From the NCBI GenBank assembly GCA_017556705.1, contig JAFYMG010000001.1, positions 1 through 64,000 of the forward strand: DNA of 64,000 nucleotides. Direction: 5' to 3'. Source of the DNA: Paludibacteraceae bacterium (GTDB lineage Bacteria > Bacteroidota > Bacteroidia > Bacteroidales > Paludibacteraceae). A model generated the notes under the pieces. The model saw only the letters and a program-made list of their open reading frames with translations, did not search any database and was not told where the DNA came from. This document shows, one piece after another, positions 43,645 through 53,048 of the stretch (positions are counted from its first letter, which is position 1; every line of letters starts with the position of its first letter). Made by a program: the position numbers and the translations under genes.

Positions 43645-44472
43645 ATGAAGAAAATTTTTCTTTCTTTGGCATTAGCCTTCTCTATGATGGCTTCTGCGCA
43701 GTTGCTTAAGGTAGGCTCTACACAGCTCGTAGCATCCGATGCTGACGCTAAGGTAGCGGCTTTCAGCCCTAATGGCGACTACCTCTTGTTGACCAACACC
43801 AGTAATCAAGGTTTGCAACGCTTCGATCTAGCTAGCAAGAAAACCACTACCATCACCAAAGCTGATGGTGCAGGTTACAATGTGAAGATTGCTCAAGATG
43901 GCAACCAAATCGTTTATCGTGAGGTGAAATTGGATGCCACCAAGAGCCGCGTGAGCAACATCGTTCGCCACGACTTGGCAGCTAACAAAGCACAAGTGAT
44001 TGCGCAAAAGCAACAACACCTTGCTGCTATGGTAGCAGACGCTGACCGTCCTTCTTTCTCTATCAAGGATCGTCAATTGATGATGACCAAGAACGGAAAG
44101 ACCATCGTCTTCTCTCCTAACGGCCAACAATACAGCTACCACTGGGCATCTCTTTCTCCTAATGGCAAGAAAGTATCTTATTACATCAGTTCAGTAGGTT
44201 GCTTCGTATGCGACATCGATGGCAAAAACATCCAATTCATTGGCCACAACTGCTATGCTCCTGTATGGTACAACGATGAGATCATTATCGCTTCTGATAC
44301 CAAGGACGATGGTCATGTGATCACCGAGTCTGCTATTGTAGCTTATGACCTCAAGGGCAACAAGCAAGTGCTCACCAACGGTGACCATATCGCTGTGTTC
44401 CCACAAGCAACAGCTGGTAAGATCGCTTACTCAACTTCTGAGGATGAAATCTATGTTATGAACGTTAAATGA
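43645..44472 (+). CDS. Secreted TolB/WD40-like beta-propeller protein, module 2
   Basis: The 275-residue paralogue of the 38337-39170 protein has an almost identical signal peptide and shares its blade motifs (G-A-G-Y-N-V-K-I, N-Q-I-V-Y-R-E-V-K, H-W-A-S-L-S-P-N-G-K-K). The D-D-G-H segment and the ending Y-V-M-N-V-K are also kept. Its stop overlaps an ATG in the next frame (ATGA), and the signal-peptide ATG of the amidase follows the stop by 11 bases, exactly as in module 1. Confidence 0.85.
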   Translation: MKKIFLSLALAFSMMASAQLLKVGSTQLVASDADAKVAAFSPNGDYLLLTNTSNQGLQRFDLASKKTTTITKADGAGYNVKIAQDGNQIVYREVKLDATKSRVSNIVRHDLAANKAQVIAQKQQHLAAMVADADRPSFSIKDRQLMMTKNGKTIVFSPNGQQYSYHWASLSPNGKKVSYYISSVGCFVCDIDGKNIQFIGHNCYAPVWYNDEIIIASDTKDDGHVITESAIVAYDLKGNKQVLTNGDHIAVFPQATAGKIAYSTSEDEIYVMNVK

Positions 44473-44483
44473 TGCATACTACT

Positions 44484-47400
44484 ATGAAAAAGACATTACT
44501 TCTTATGGCGGCATGCGTAGTTAGCATCGCCATGTTTGCAGCTGACTTGACTGGCAAACGTATCTATATCAACCCAGGTCACGGTAGCTGGGGTCCTAAC
44601 GACCGTCCCAATGCTACTATCCCTTACCCTAATCTCCCCTCCACAGGTATGCCTGATACACTCGGTTTCTACGAGAGTAACACCAACCTCTGGAAATGCC
44701 TCGAGCTGCGTGACCATCTAGAGGCTGCTGGTGCTTATGTCATCATGTCTCGTACACAATCTGGTCCTTGGCCATACGAGATGGTCAATGGCGACTATCC
44801 TGATTACACATACGATGCATATAAGTCATTGCCAGACTACGAGAAATACAACCGCGGCTTGCTTGACATCGCTGACGAGGCCGAGGCCAACAACATGGAC
44901 TATTTCATCTCTGTGCACTCCAACGCGGCTACAGAGGGTAATACCGTGAACTATCTGGCTTACTTCTATCGTGGCGATAACGCTGGTAACCACGTGGTTC
45001 CAGGTTCTATTGAGATCTGTAAGGCTTCTTGGTATCACGCTTTTGAGTGTCGCTCTATGGACGGTCTTGAGCCTACCAACTACGATACCCGCGATCCTGA
45101 GACTTCTAAACACATCTTGGCAGATATCGATTTCTATCATGATAGCTATGCAGCTACTCTTCCTTCTTCTGGCAAGACCTATACCGGTTACCTCGGCGTA
45201 CTCCACCATGGTGTGCCTGGCTTCCTCGTAGAAGGTTTCTTCCACACCTATCAGCCAGCTCGTCACCGCGCGCTCAACCGCGACTATTGTAAGCAAGAGG
45301 GTATCCGTTACTACCGTGGTGTAGTGGATTACTTCAAGGCTGAACCTGAGACTAAGGGTTATATCTTGGGTACAGTGAAGGACGAGCACAATGCATTCGT
45401 ACACGAACTCTACAAATATGCTGCCAACACCAATGACCAATACAAGCCATTGAATGGTGCTGTGGTAACATTGAGTAAGGAGAATGGCGAAGTGGTTGGT
45501 ACCTATACAGTAGATAACAACTACAACGGTCTCTTCTACTTCCCTGACCTGGAGCCAGGTACATACAAATTGGACGCAAAGATGGACGGCTACAAACCAC
45601 TTCACCGCAAATACCAAACTGTAGTGGTTGAGGCAAATGCGACCAGCTATCCATTCCTCTTCTTGGAGGATACTGCTCATATTGATCTCACTGGTCTCTA
45701 TGAAGATTATCCAGATCCAGAGCAACCATCTTATGCTGCCGTGCCAGCGCAATTCAACATGAAGCAAAATGATCCTAAAGACATTACAGCTTCGCTCAAG
45801 GGTACCATCAAACGTACTATCCAACATAAAGACTCTGTCTTCTACCTCACTCACGAGGAGGATGGTACAGCGCATATTTATGTACTGAACAACACTACTG
45901 GTGCACTCGATACTATCTCTACCAACGGTATCGTGCCAGTTGACGCAGAGAACCCTGGTGACTTCCTTGCACTCTCTGATATCGCTATCACATGCGACAA
46001 CAAGCTCGTAGGTGTGAACTACACTCGTTGCAACTACAACGACGGTGTCGTAGAGTCTGGCTACAAACGTGGTACTACTCGATTCTATATTTGGGATGAT
46101 TTCTTTGCTGATCCAGTAGAATGGTTCACCAGCCAATTCTCCAGCAACTCCAACAAGTCTGACCAAGGCTACACCATGGCACTCAATGGTATGTCCAGCA
46201 ACTGTACAATCCTTGCTACAGGTGTTCACCGCTATGGCAATGGTGCACGATTCACCATCTACAACGTAGTGAACGACATGTTGGCAAGCGAGGCATTCTT
46301 CGGCTACCAATTGGGCTCTGGTTTGGGCGCAGAGGAGTTGGCTATCTTTGACGAGGCTGAGGATGGTGTGGACTTCCGTCTCACACTCTCTCCACGCGGC
46401 GAGAAGAAAGACTTTATCATGGATGCGGAGAAGATGGCTCCAGTAGAGTTCAAGACTGCTGGTTCAAATGAAGAGCCAATCGTGTTGGGTGAGTTCCCAG
46501 CAGAACTCATCGGTCTCAAGTTCCAAGGTGCTTCTTACTTCATGTATGCAGGCCGCAGCATGATGGTTACTCCTTACGAGAATGAGGAAGGCTTCGTAGC
46601 TGGTCTCAAATTGTTTGACATCACCGACGGTTTGGACAAAGCAGTAGAGATCAAATTGGATTATGGCTTCTTCGAGCCTTACGGTGCTCCTACCGCTCAC
46701 GCTAGTGCTGGTGCATACGTAGATGGCGCAGTGCTCAACCTCTACCTCTATGTAGATGGTTTGGTATGGTCATTCACCACCGTAGGCGTACAACAACCTA
46801 TCGTTGAGCGCATGAACGCTTTGAACCTCCAAGTGGCTAAGACTGAATTTGACTACATCTTCTCATTCGTGGCTAACCAAGATGCTCCATACGCTGCTAT
46901 CCTCTTCTACGATGAGAACAAAGAGGTAGTTGAGCAAATCGACATCGAGGCTACTAAGGGCAAGAACCAAGTGCGCGTGGCTATCGATATGCTGCCAGCG
47001 GAGGCTAAGACATGGGGTATTACCCTCACAGGTACTCCAGTTCCTGGTATGGGTCTTGTAGCTGACCACGTAGATTCTACTATGCTCAAGCCTTATGCTA
47101 TCGTAAATAGCCATCCTCTCACCGACCAATTCGGTCAACTCTATGTGATGGAAGGCACAGGCGACAACAAGGGCGTTTCTATCTACGATATTGATATGAA
47201 CAAACTCAACACTACTCCATATGTATCTACCGATGCTGCTTGGAACGCTCCTAAGCGTTTGGCAGTAGCTTCAGATGGTACATTGTTCATCGCTGAGTAT
47301 AGCGACAATCATAGTGGTGTATATGTAATGGATCCTGCTCAACCAGAGAACATCACCCAATTCTTCGTGGGTGATCGCGATGGCAATGGTGTAATCTCTA

Positions 47401-48212
47401 ATGGTGGCGTTAATGTAGGTGCTTCTACCGCAGGTATCTCTATCTACAAAGACGGTGCTGAGTCTAAACTCGTGGTTTACAACGAGGATTTCGGTTCTTC
47501 ACTCGGTAACATCTTGATCTACAACATCGGTCAAGAGGATGGTTCTATCGTTAAGACATGGGATGCTGCTCCATCTGAGGTGTATGGTAAGGGTAGCAAC
47601 TTGGCTGGTCTTGTAAACAAGAACGGTCAACCAATCTTGACTGACTACGGATTCTTCGTTTCTACTCTCCGTTATGCAGGTGGTAACAATAGCTACGCTA
47701 CTTCTTGCCGCTACTACAACTTTGCTCAAGAGTGCGAGTTCTCTACTCACTACGATGCATACGCTCCTTATGTAAACGGTAGCAACGACGGTGCTTTGGC
47801 ACTCAGCAACGATCAAAAGTACCTCGTATTACCAGATGATAACAACCAATTCGTAGTATTTGAGTGCGCATGGGATGAGGAAGGCAAACTCAGCGTGAAG
47901 TACGTAGAGTCATTCGTGCATAACCTTGGCCCAGTTTACCAATTGAGCTTCGACTATGCAGGCAACTTGATCGCTTCTTCTGCTGGTCATATTACTCGTT
48001 ACACCATGCCAACCGCTGATAACACCATCGTTATCCCAGCTAAGACAGCTTTGGAAGACGCTGCTGAGTATGATCCAACAGCTGTAGAGGATGTAGTTCG
48101 TGAGGCTACTCTCGACATCAACGCTCCTATGTTCGACGTTCTTGGTCGCCAAGTAGATAAGACCTACCGCGGTATCGTTATCCAAAACGGTCAAGTGTAT
48201 TTGCGCCGTTAA
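44484..48212 (+). CDS. Large secreted N-acetylmuramoyl-L-alanine amidase-like protein, module 2
   Basis: The paralogue of 39182-43441 keeps the signal peptide, the Amidase_3 domain (N-P-G-H-G-S-W, F-Y-E-S-N-T-N, I-S-V-H-S-N, F-L-V-E-G-F-F-H-T-Y), the CarboxypepD-like module (G-Y-I-L-G-T-V-K-D) and the propeller-like middle. The terminal M-F-D-V-L-G-R-Q-V-D...G-I-V-I-Q-N-G sorting-like tail is kept too. It lacks the two BIG2 domains of module 1, which explains the difference of about 175 residues. ATG 44484 fits the signal peptide; 44469 overlaps the preceding stop. It should cleave the amide bond between muramic acid and the stem peptide. Confidence 0.85.
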   Translation: MKKTLLLMAACVVSIAMFAADLTGKRIYINPGHGSWGPNDRPNATIPYPNLPSTGMPDTLGFYESNTNLWKCLELRDHLEAAGAYVIMSRTQSGPWPYEMVNGDYPDYTYDAYKSLPDYEKYNRGLLDIADEAEANNMDYFISVHSNAATEGNTVNYLAYFYRGDNAGNHVVPGSIEICKASWYHAFECRSMDGLEPTNYDTRDPETSKHILADIDFYHDSYAATLPSSGKTYTGYLGVLHHGVPGFLVEGFFHTYQPARHRALNRDYCKQEGIRYYRGVVDYFKAEPETKGYILGTVKDEHNAFVHELYKYAANTNDQYKPLNGAVVTLSKENGEVVGTYTVDNNYNGLFYFPDLEPGTYKLDAKMDGYKPLHRKYQTVVVEANATSYPFLFLEDTAHIDLTGLYEDYPDPEQPSYAAVPAQFNMKQNDPKDITASLKGTIKRTIQHKDSVFYLTHEEDGTAHIYVLNNTTGALDTISTNGIVPVDAENPGDFLALSDIAITCDNKLVGVNYTRCNYNDGVVESGYKRGTTRFYIWDDFFADPVEWFTSQFSSNSNKSDQGYTMALNGMSSNCTILATGVHRYGNGARFTIYNVVNDMLASEAFFGYQLGSGLGAEELAIFDEAEDGVDFRLTLSPRGEKKDFIMDAEKMAPVEFKTAGSNEEPIVLGEFPAELIGLKFQGASYFMYAGRSMMVTPYENEEGFVAGLKLFDITDGLDKAVEIKLDYGFFEPYGAPTAHASAGAYVDGAVLNLYLYVDGLVWSFTTVGVQQPIVERMNALNLQVAKTEFDYIFSFVANQDAPYAAILFYDENKEVVEQIDIEATKGKNQVRVAIDMLPAEAKTWGITLTGTPVPGMGLVADHVDSTMLKPYAIVNSHPLTDQFGQLYVMEGTGDNKGVSIYDIDMNKLNTTPYVSTDAAWNAPKRLAVASDGTLFIAEYSDNHSGVYVMDPAQPENITQFFVGDRDGNGVISNGGVNVGASTAGISIYKDGAESKLVVYNEDFGSSLGNILIYNIGQEDGSIVKTWDAAPSEVYGKGSNLAGLVNKNGQPILTDYGFFVSTLRYAGGNNSYATSCRYYNFAQECEFSTHYDAYAPYVNGSNDGALALSNDQKYLVLPDDNNQFVVFECAWDEEGKLSVKYVESFVHNLGPVYQLSFDYAGNLIASSAGHITRYTMPTADNTIVIPAKTALEDAAEYDPTAVEDVVREATLDINAPMFDVLGRQVDKTYRGIVIQNGQVYLRR

Positions 48213-48231
48213 TCCATAAAGGATGTATATA

Positions 48232-48268
48232 AAAAGAAGCTGCCAAATGGCAGCTTCTTTTGTTTTTT
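48232..48268 (+). terminator. Terminator of propeller-amidase module 2
   Basis: A 14-base-pair stem (48232-48245 with 48248-48261) with a two-base loop is followed by a T-rich tract. Confidence 0.92.
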
Positions 48269-48291
48269 TTGCAACAAATATTGTGTTATAT

Positions 48292-48322
48292 TTTGAGATA
48301 TAGAAAAAATATTGTACTTTTG
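48292..48322 (+). promoter_or_regulatory. Promoter of the serine hydrolase gene
   Basis: -33 TTTG (48292-48295) and -7 TACTTTTG (48315-48322), spaced 19 bases, 15 bases before the start codon. Confidence 0.78.
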
Positions 48323-48337
48323 CAAAAAAATGAGTAT

Positions 48338-49408
48338 ATGAAGAATTTGCGTATTATTGTATTAAGCGTGTGGTGCATAGCATATGGTACATTGTGCACA
48401 GCGGCCACACCATTTCCTAAGACAGCAGCAGACAGTGTGATTCTGGATGCGATTCAAAAGGATTCTATTATCCCTGGTGCGGTGTTGTGCGTGGTAGAAA
48501 ACGGTGAGATATCCTATCTCCAAGCCTATGGCAATCGTGCCGTAGTTCCAGCACAAGAAGCAATGACAACGAACACCATTTTCGATCTTGCTTCTGTGAG
48601 CAAACCTACTGGTGCTGGCTCTGCAGCTCTCTTGCTATGCGCAGAGGGCAAACTGAATGTCAATGATTATGTAGCTCAATATATTCCTCAATATCATAGT
48701 GATGTCCAAATTCGCCATTTAATGACACACTATTCAGGTTTGCCAGCATACATGACCGCAACACGTTTAGATAGCATTTACCTTGCGCGTGGTGTAGAGA
48801 TGGCACGTGCAGAATTTACCATTGATACAATTGCACGCTGCAAGCGTCCTTCAGCGGTCGGAGAAAAATATCGCTACTCCTGCCTTAATTTCATATCTCT
48901 ACAAAAGGTAGTGGAAGCAATTGTAGGAGAAGATATCAATACTTATATGCGATATAAGTTGTACCGACCATTGGGCAATAGCACCATGGGGTGGTTACCC
49001 GCAGATTCTCTTTATGATCGTATTGCACCGACAGAATGCATCGATGATATTTGCATTTTAGGTGACGTACATGACCCTTTGGCACGCATCATGATGACTG
49101 GTGTATCTGGCAATGCAGGCGTATTTGCCACAGCAGAAGAAGTAGCTAATTGGGCAATATGGTTTATGAACCTTCCCGAAGAAACACGTATAAATGGTTG
49201 CAACGCTGGTCTTTGGACTGATAGCGTAAGTACATCAACAGGCAGTTTCACCCAAAGTTGCCGTCATACAGGATATACTGGGACAAGTGTAACTATACTG
49301 CCAGAGGAGAAACGAGCAGTCATATTGTTAACTAATCGTGTTCATCCTAAAGATGAGCACAATCTAGCACCATTGCGCAGAGCATTGAATAATATGCTCA
49401 CACCTTAA
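48338..49408 (+). CDS. Serine hydrolase of the class C beta-lactamase / esterase family
   Basis: The 356-residue protein has a signal peptide (cleavage near A22-A23), the S86-V-S-K89 catalytic pair, a Y-S-C-L-N motif in place of Y-x-N, and an H-T-G-Y-T-G triad box near the end. Such periplasmic enzymes act on D-amino-acid peptides or esters, and only some are true beta-lactamases. ATG 48338 fits the signal peptide and promoter. It ends convergently with the alpha/beta hydrolase, sharing three bases. Confidence 0.9.
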   Translation: MKNLRIIVLSVWCIAYGTLCTAATPFPKTAADSVILDAIQKDSIIPGAVLCVVENGEISYLQAYGNRAVVPAQEAMTTNTIFDLASVSKPTGAGSAALLLCAEGKLNVNDYVAQYIPQYHSDVQIRHLMTHYSGLPAYMTATRLDSIYLARGVEMARAEFTIDTIARCKRPSAVGEKYRYSCLNFISLQKVVEAIVGEDINTYMRYKLYRPLGNSTMGWLPADSLYDRIAPTECIDDICILGDVHDPLARIMMTGVSGNAGVFATAEEVANWAIWFMNLPEETRINGCNAGLWTDSVSTSTGSFTQSCRHTGYTGTSVTILPEEKRAVILLTNRVHPKDEHNLAPLRRALNNMLTP

Positions 49409-50187
49409 TAATCAATTTCCTTAAAATAGTCTAGCAGCACCTCTCCCATCTTTGGATTTTTATAGACATGTGAGCCATGATCTTCTCCAGAAAGGAAGAG
49501 CACCTTGCCGTATGGAATATTCTCTGCTATCGCGCGCGTATGCGCGCTATCTATAAGGTCATGCTCACCTGCCACGATTAGCGCAGGGCATTGCACTTTC
49601 TTCATATCTTCAAAGGTCATCTGTGGCTCGTAGAGCATCATTTTCACCAATGGAGCCACCAAATCGTTGCCTTTTTGTTGCGAAAAATCCTCCCATATAG
49701 CGGCTGCCACACCTTCTGGGAAAATGTTTGCGCCACTAGTAATAATTGCACCCACGGTGCCAGGATGCGACACTTCTAATTGTAATGCGATATTTCCACC
49801 ATCGCTCCATCCGAAGATCGCAGGTTGTTCAATATCAAGCTCTTGCATCATTGCGTACACGTCCTCTGCCATATCCACATAGTGGTACTCCGCCAACGGA
49901 GCATTGGCTCCTTGGCCACGTGAGTCCAACGCATATACCAAATAGCCCGCAGAGTCAAGTTGATCCACCATCACGCTCAAATGATCATGCTCTCCCCCGT
50001 TACCATGAAGCAAAATGACAGGTTTGGCATTCTCTCGCCCCTTGATTTGATACACTATATTGACGTCATTGACATCAATATTTCTGATTTCATCTATCTG
50101 TTTTGAGCGAAAAACGGTCATGAATAATAAACCAACGCTCACAAAAAGTAAGATAATTGGATACTTGTTTTGTGGAATATCTTTCAT
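49405..50187 (-). CDS. Alpha/beta hydrolase with N-terminal membrane anchor
   Basis: The 260-residue protein has one N-terminal hydrophobic helix (10-26), the oxyanion loop H61-G-N-G-G, nucleophile elbow G-W-S128-D-G-G, acid loop G-E-H-D-L-I-D and histidine loop E-D-H-G-S-H. The full catalytic triad is present. The helix probably anchors it facing the periplasm. The substrate is unknown. Confidence 0.92.
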   Translation of the reverse strand: MKDIPQNKYPIILLFVSVGLLFMTVFRSKQIDEIRNIDVNDVNIVYQIKGRENAKPVILLHGNGGEHDHLSVMVDQLDSAGYLVYALDSRGQGANAPLAEYHYVDMAEDVYAMMQELDIEQPAIFGWSDGGNIALQLEVSHPGTVGAIITSGANIFPEGVAAAIWEDFSQQKGNDLVAPLVKMMLYEPQMTFEDMKKVQCPALIVAGEHDLIDSAHTRAIAENIPYGKVLFLSGEDHGSHVYKNPKMGEVLLDYFKEIDY

Positions 50188-50209
50188 AGTATTACCTTTA
50201 TTAACAAAC

Positions 50210-50243
50210 GAAAGTGCCTCACATTTTCATGTTAAGCACTTTC
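50210..50243. terminator. Hairpin between alpha/beta hydrolase and tRNA-Leu
   Basis: Arms GAAAGTGC (50210-50217) and GCACTTTC (50236-50243) pair perfectly around an 18-base loop; a T-rich stretch follows on the plus side. Direction of action is unclear because the neighbouring tRNA is on the minus strand. Confidence 0.4.
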
Positions 50244-50262
50244 TTTTCTTGATTTTATTCAG

Positions 50263-50348
50263 TACCGCGAGCGGGACTTGAACCCGCACAGCCATCACTG
50301 GCCAAAGGATTTTAAGTCCTTCGTGTCTACCGATTCCACCATCGCGGC
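50263..50348 (-). tRNA. tRNA-Leu (anticodon TAA)
   Basis: An 86-base class II tRNA: acceptor GCCGCGA/TCGCGGT, anticodon stem AAGGA/TCCTT around CTTAAAA with TAA, a long variable arm and a T-arm with TTCAAGT. CCA is not encoded. Confidence 0.95.
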
Positions 50349-50361
50349 TCAAAATCGACTG

Positions 50362-50393
50362 CAAAGGTACAACAAAAATTGCATATACGCAAA
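50362..50393 (-). promoter_or_regulatory. Promoter of tRNA-Leu
   Basis: On the minus strand, -7 TACCTTTG (50362-50369) and -33 TTTG (50390-50393), spaced 20 bases. Confidence 0.82.
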
Positions 50394-50494
50394 TTCAGAC
50401 GACTTTTTTTTGAATTTTGTTGCACAAACAACTCTCAGTGACATCCGCAAGGTACTAAAAAAACTGCTCCACCTTTGGTGTCGTAAGCTCTTGG

Positions 50495-50568
50495 TGACCC
50501 CGGTGGGATTCAAACCCACGACCTTCAGAACCGGAATCTGACGCTCTATTCAGCTAAGCTACAGGGCC
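50495..50568 (-). tRNA. tRNA-Arg (anticodon CCG)
   Basis: A 74-base cloverleaf: acceptor GGCCCTG with CGGGGTC, anticodon stem TCAGA/TCTGA around TTCCGGT with CCG, T-arm GTGGG/CCCAC. The three bases after position 73 read CCA, so the tail is encoded (50492-50494). It lies 11 bases after the metallopeptidase gene and may be cotranscribed with it. Confidence 0.94.
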
Positions 50569-50579
50569 CTCTAGTTGGA

Positions 50580-51254
50580 CTAATCTCTTCTTCCAACTAA
50601 AATCATAATATAATACACCAATGTACCTAAAGAAGACAATGCCGCCACGACATAAGTATATGCCGCAGTACGCAACGCCGTAGATGCCATAGGAGTCGTT
50701 TGATAATCAGTAATACCTGCTTGTTGGAGCCACGCAACAGCACGCGTGCTGGCATTTATTTCAACAGGCAAAGTGATAAAGGCAAATAAGGTGGTTAACG
50801 CATACAGAATAATTCCTGCAAGCAATAGTTGGGGAAATCTTTCCAGCAATAGGATACCACCCAACAATATCCAAGTTACCCATTTAGACGCAAAACTCAC
50901 CACAGGCACAAGCGCCGAACGCATGTTGAGCGGAGCATATGCATAGGCATGTTGCAAAGCATGTCCACATTCGTGCGCAGCTACGGCCGCCGCTGCCACG
51001 CTATTGGAATCATAGACCCCCTCAGAAAGATTAACCGTCTTGTTACGAGGATCATAATGATCGGTCAGTTTTCCCGGAGTAGATATTACTTTAACGTCAT
51101 AAATGCCATTATCACGCAACATCTTTTCTGCCACCTCATGCCCCGTGAGAGGGAGATACACTTTCGAATACTGCTTAAAACGATAGTTAAGCAAAGCACT
51201 TACACCCCAACTAGCTAGGGCAATAATGATAAATAAAATCAGATAAAAATTCAT
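50580..51254 (-). CDS. YugP-like zinc metallopeptidase (membrane)
   Basis: The 224-residue membrane protein has an N-terminal helix, D-P-R-N-K-T-V-N-L-S and the zinc motif H94-E-C-G-H98 in A-A-H-E-C-G-H-A-L-Q, then three further helices. This is the neutral zinc metallopeptidase family known from B. subtilis YugP. The target is unknown. It is the third gene of a GNAT-Fur-metallopeptidase run on the minus strand. Confidence 0.93.
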   Translation of the reverse strand: MNFYLILFIIIALASWGVSALLNYRFKQYSKVYLPLTGHEVAEKMLRDNGIYDVKVISTPGKLTDHYDPRNKTVNLSEGVYDSNSVAAAAVAAHECGHALQHAYAYAPLNMRSALVPVVSFASKWVTWILLGGILLLERFPQLLLAGIILYALTTLFAFITLPVEINASTRAVAWLQQAGITDYQTTPMASTALRTAAYTYVVAALSSLGTLVYYIMILVGRRD

Positions 51255-51266
51255 AGTAATAAAAGT

Positions 51267-51734
51267 TTATTTGGTTATTAGTTTTGATTTCTTTTTGCAC
51301 ACTTTACAATGTCCATATAAATACAGCGAATAGCGTTCTAACATAAAGTTAGTCAATCGTTTATCTTCCAATATTCGCGAGAAAGTAGGATCTTTAACCT
51401 CACGCACACGTCCACAATGTTGGCATATAATATGAATGGATGAAGACCTAAGCCACGCCAATTCGTACTGCCCTGCACGCACACCATGCTCCTTCTCTAT
51501 ATGACGAATAATTCCCGCTTTTTCGAAGAGTTCGATGGTATTGTACACCGTAGCTCGACTGATAAGCAATTCGGTGAGCGATTCGCGCAAATCCTCCACG
51601 CTGAAGCGTTGGAGCATACACACAGAAGATAGGATGTTGAATCGCTCAGGGGTATGACGCATCTTGTGCTCATCCATGTAAGCACATAGTTGATCATAGG
51701 CACGACGATATGTATCTTCTTTCTTCTGCGGCAT
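51267..51734 (-). CDS. Fur-family transcriptional regulator
   Basis: The 155-residue protein has a winged helix with R-H-T-P-E-R-F-N-I-L and S-R-A-T-V-Y-N-T-I-E-L-F, then a dimerisation domain with two C-x2-C pairs (C-Q-H-C and C-K-V-C) that hold structural zinc. The H-I-I-C-Q-H-C-G-R region follows the Fur pattern. Fur, Zur and PerR cannot be separated from this sequence. It lies 12 bases before the metallopeptidase gene. Confidence 0.92.
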   Translation of the reverse strand: MPQKKEDTYRRAYDQLCAYMDEHKMRHTPERFNILSSVCMLQRFSVEDLRESLTELLISRATVYNTIELFEKAGIIRHIEKEHGVRAGQYELAWLRSSSIHIICQHCGRVREVKDPTFSRILEDKRLTNFMLERYSLYLYGHCKVCKKKSKLITK

Positions 51735-51738
51735 TTAA

Positions 51739-52869
51739 TCAAATAGATTTAATATAGGCACGACGACGTTTGTGATATTGGTGCGGGAACATCTCCCAAT
51801 GGTTGAGATTTTTGAAATTAGTTTCCATGATGGCAGTTGTTTCCACACGTTGAATACCATATTTTACGAAATATGGATGTTGGTCAGCAATAATGACAGC
51901 ATTCAGTCCACGGTCTTGGTAATCAGGACGCACTGCAATTAAGAGCAGATCAAACGCATCGTAGTGATCTGATTTTAAAGCCTTTAAGATATGATACCAC
52001 CCAAATGGGAATAGCTTACCATTGCATTTGCGTAGTGCTTTGGAGATATCTGGCATACCTACACCAACCCCAACAACCTCCTCATTTTCGTTGACTACAA
52101 TCGTTACAAAATCAAAGTTCAACATTGGGAAATAAGATTCACAGTACTGCTTCTTTTGACGATCTGTGAGTGGTTGGAAATTGTATAATTTTTGGTAAGC
52201 GATGTCAATCACATCCATGTATGTATAGCCATATTTCTTTTTCAACTCCTTAACACTCTTAACCTTATCCACACGTACATGGCTACGTTCCTTTACAATG
52301 TTTGCCATGCGGGCAAAGCGCTCGGGCAACTGCTGTGGAGGGTAGATTTGCATCTCAATCCAGTCGTTTTCTTTGACTAATCCGTATTCATCCATGTGTC
52401 GAACGTAATATGGATAGTTGTAGAGAGATGCCATAGGCGCGAGATGGTCATATCCTTCAATAAGCAGGCCTTGGTGATCAAAATCGGTAAATCCCACAGG
52501 ACCATTCAACGCATTCATTCCTTTACTTTTTCCCCACTCCACTACTGCATCTAACAGTGCTTTACTCACCTCAAGATCATCCACAAAATCAATCCATCCA
52601 AATCGCACTTCTTTCACACCCCATCTGGCATTTGCTTCATGGTTAATGATACCAGCCACACGTCCAACAGCTTTACCATTGCGATATGCCATATAGAGGA
52701 CATTCTCGCATACATCAAAAGCAGGATTCTTCTTTGGATTAAATGTAGCCATCTCATCTAAGATGAGAGACGGGCAAAAATTTTCACAATCTTTGTAAAA
52801 ATTATTACCAAACTTCACAAAACGCAACACACCGCATTTAGTGGTAATCTGTTTGATTTTTACAGCCAT
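51739..52869 (-). CDS. GNAT-like N-acyltransferase-fold protein
   Basis: The 376-residue protein has G-R-V-A-G-I-I-N-H, then a segment L-N-G-P-V-G-F-T-D-F-D-H-Q-G-L-L-I-E-G-Y, and a second part with A-V-R-P-D-Y-Q-D-R-G-L-N-A-V, which resembles the acetyl-CoA loop of GNAT enzymes. It belongs to a Bacteroidota family with no assigned substrate. ATG 52869 is preferred over an in-frame start at 52941 that precedes the promoter's -7 box. It is 5 bases before the Fur gene. Confidence 0.8.
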   Translation of the reverse strand: MAVKIKQITTKCGVLRFVKFGNNFYKDCENFCPSLILDEMATFNPKKNPAFDVCENVLYMAYRNGKAVGRVAGIINHEANARWGVKEVRFGWIDFVDDLEVSKALLDAVVEWGKSKGMNALNGPVGFTDFDHQGLLIEGYDHLAPMASLYNYPYYVRHMDEYGLVKENDWIEMQIYPPQQLPERFARMANIVKERSHVRVDKVKSVKELKKKYGYTYMDVIDIAYQKLYNFQPLTDRQKKQYCESYFPMLNFDFVTIVVNENEEVVGVGVGMPDISKALRKCNGKLFPFGWYHILKALKSDHYDAFDLLLIAVRPDYQDRGLNAVIIADQHPYFVKYGIQRVETTAIMETNFKNLNHWEMFPHQYHKRRRAYIKSI

Positions 52870-52897
52870 AATGATTTTACATGCACAAATTAGGTCG

Positions 52898-52928
52898 CAA
52901 AGGTAACATATATTTTTGGAATATACAA
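52898..52928 (-). promoter_or_regulatory. Promoter of the GNAT-Fur-metallopeptidase run
   Basis: On the minus strand, -7 TACCTTTG (52898-52905) and -33 TTG (52926-52928), spaced 20 bases. Confidence 0.82.
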
Positions 52929-52957
52929 AAAATATCGACAAAATAAACCGAATAACT

Positions 52958-53023
52958 AAGTAATCACTAAATAATCACTAAATAATCACTAAGTAACCAC
53001 TAACTAATCATTAAGTAAAATAT
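52958..53023 (+). repeat. 11-base tandem repeat, 6 units
   Basis: The consensus aaRtaatcact is repeated six times between the divergent GNAT and ribD promoters; units 2 and 3 are identical. Confidence 0.9.
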
Positions 53024-53048
53024 AGTTTAGCGTGGAATAGAGTGTTAT

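Noticed and set aside
44826..46310. A 494-codon open frame antisense to the second amidase
   Set aside because: It arises from the strong codon bias of the real gene. It has no domain, no signal and a Val/Thr/Ile-Cys-rich composition typical of antisense frames.
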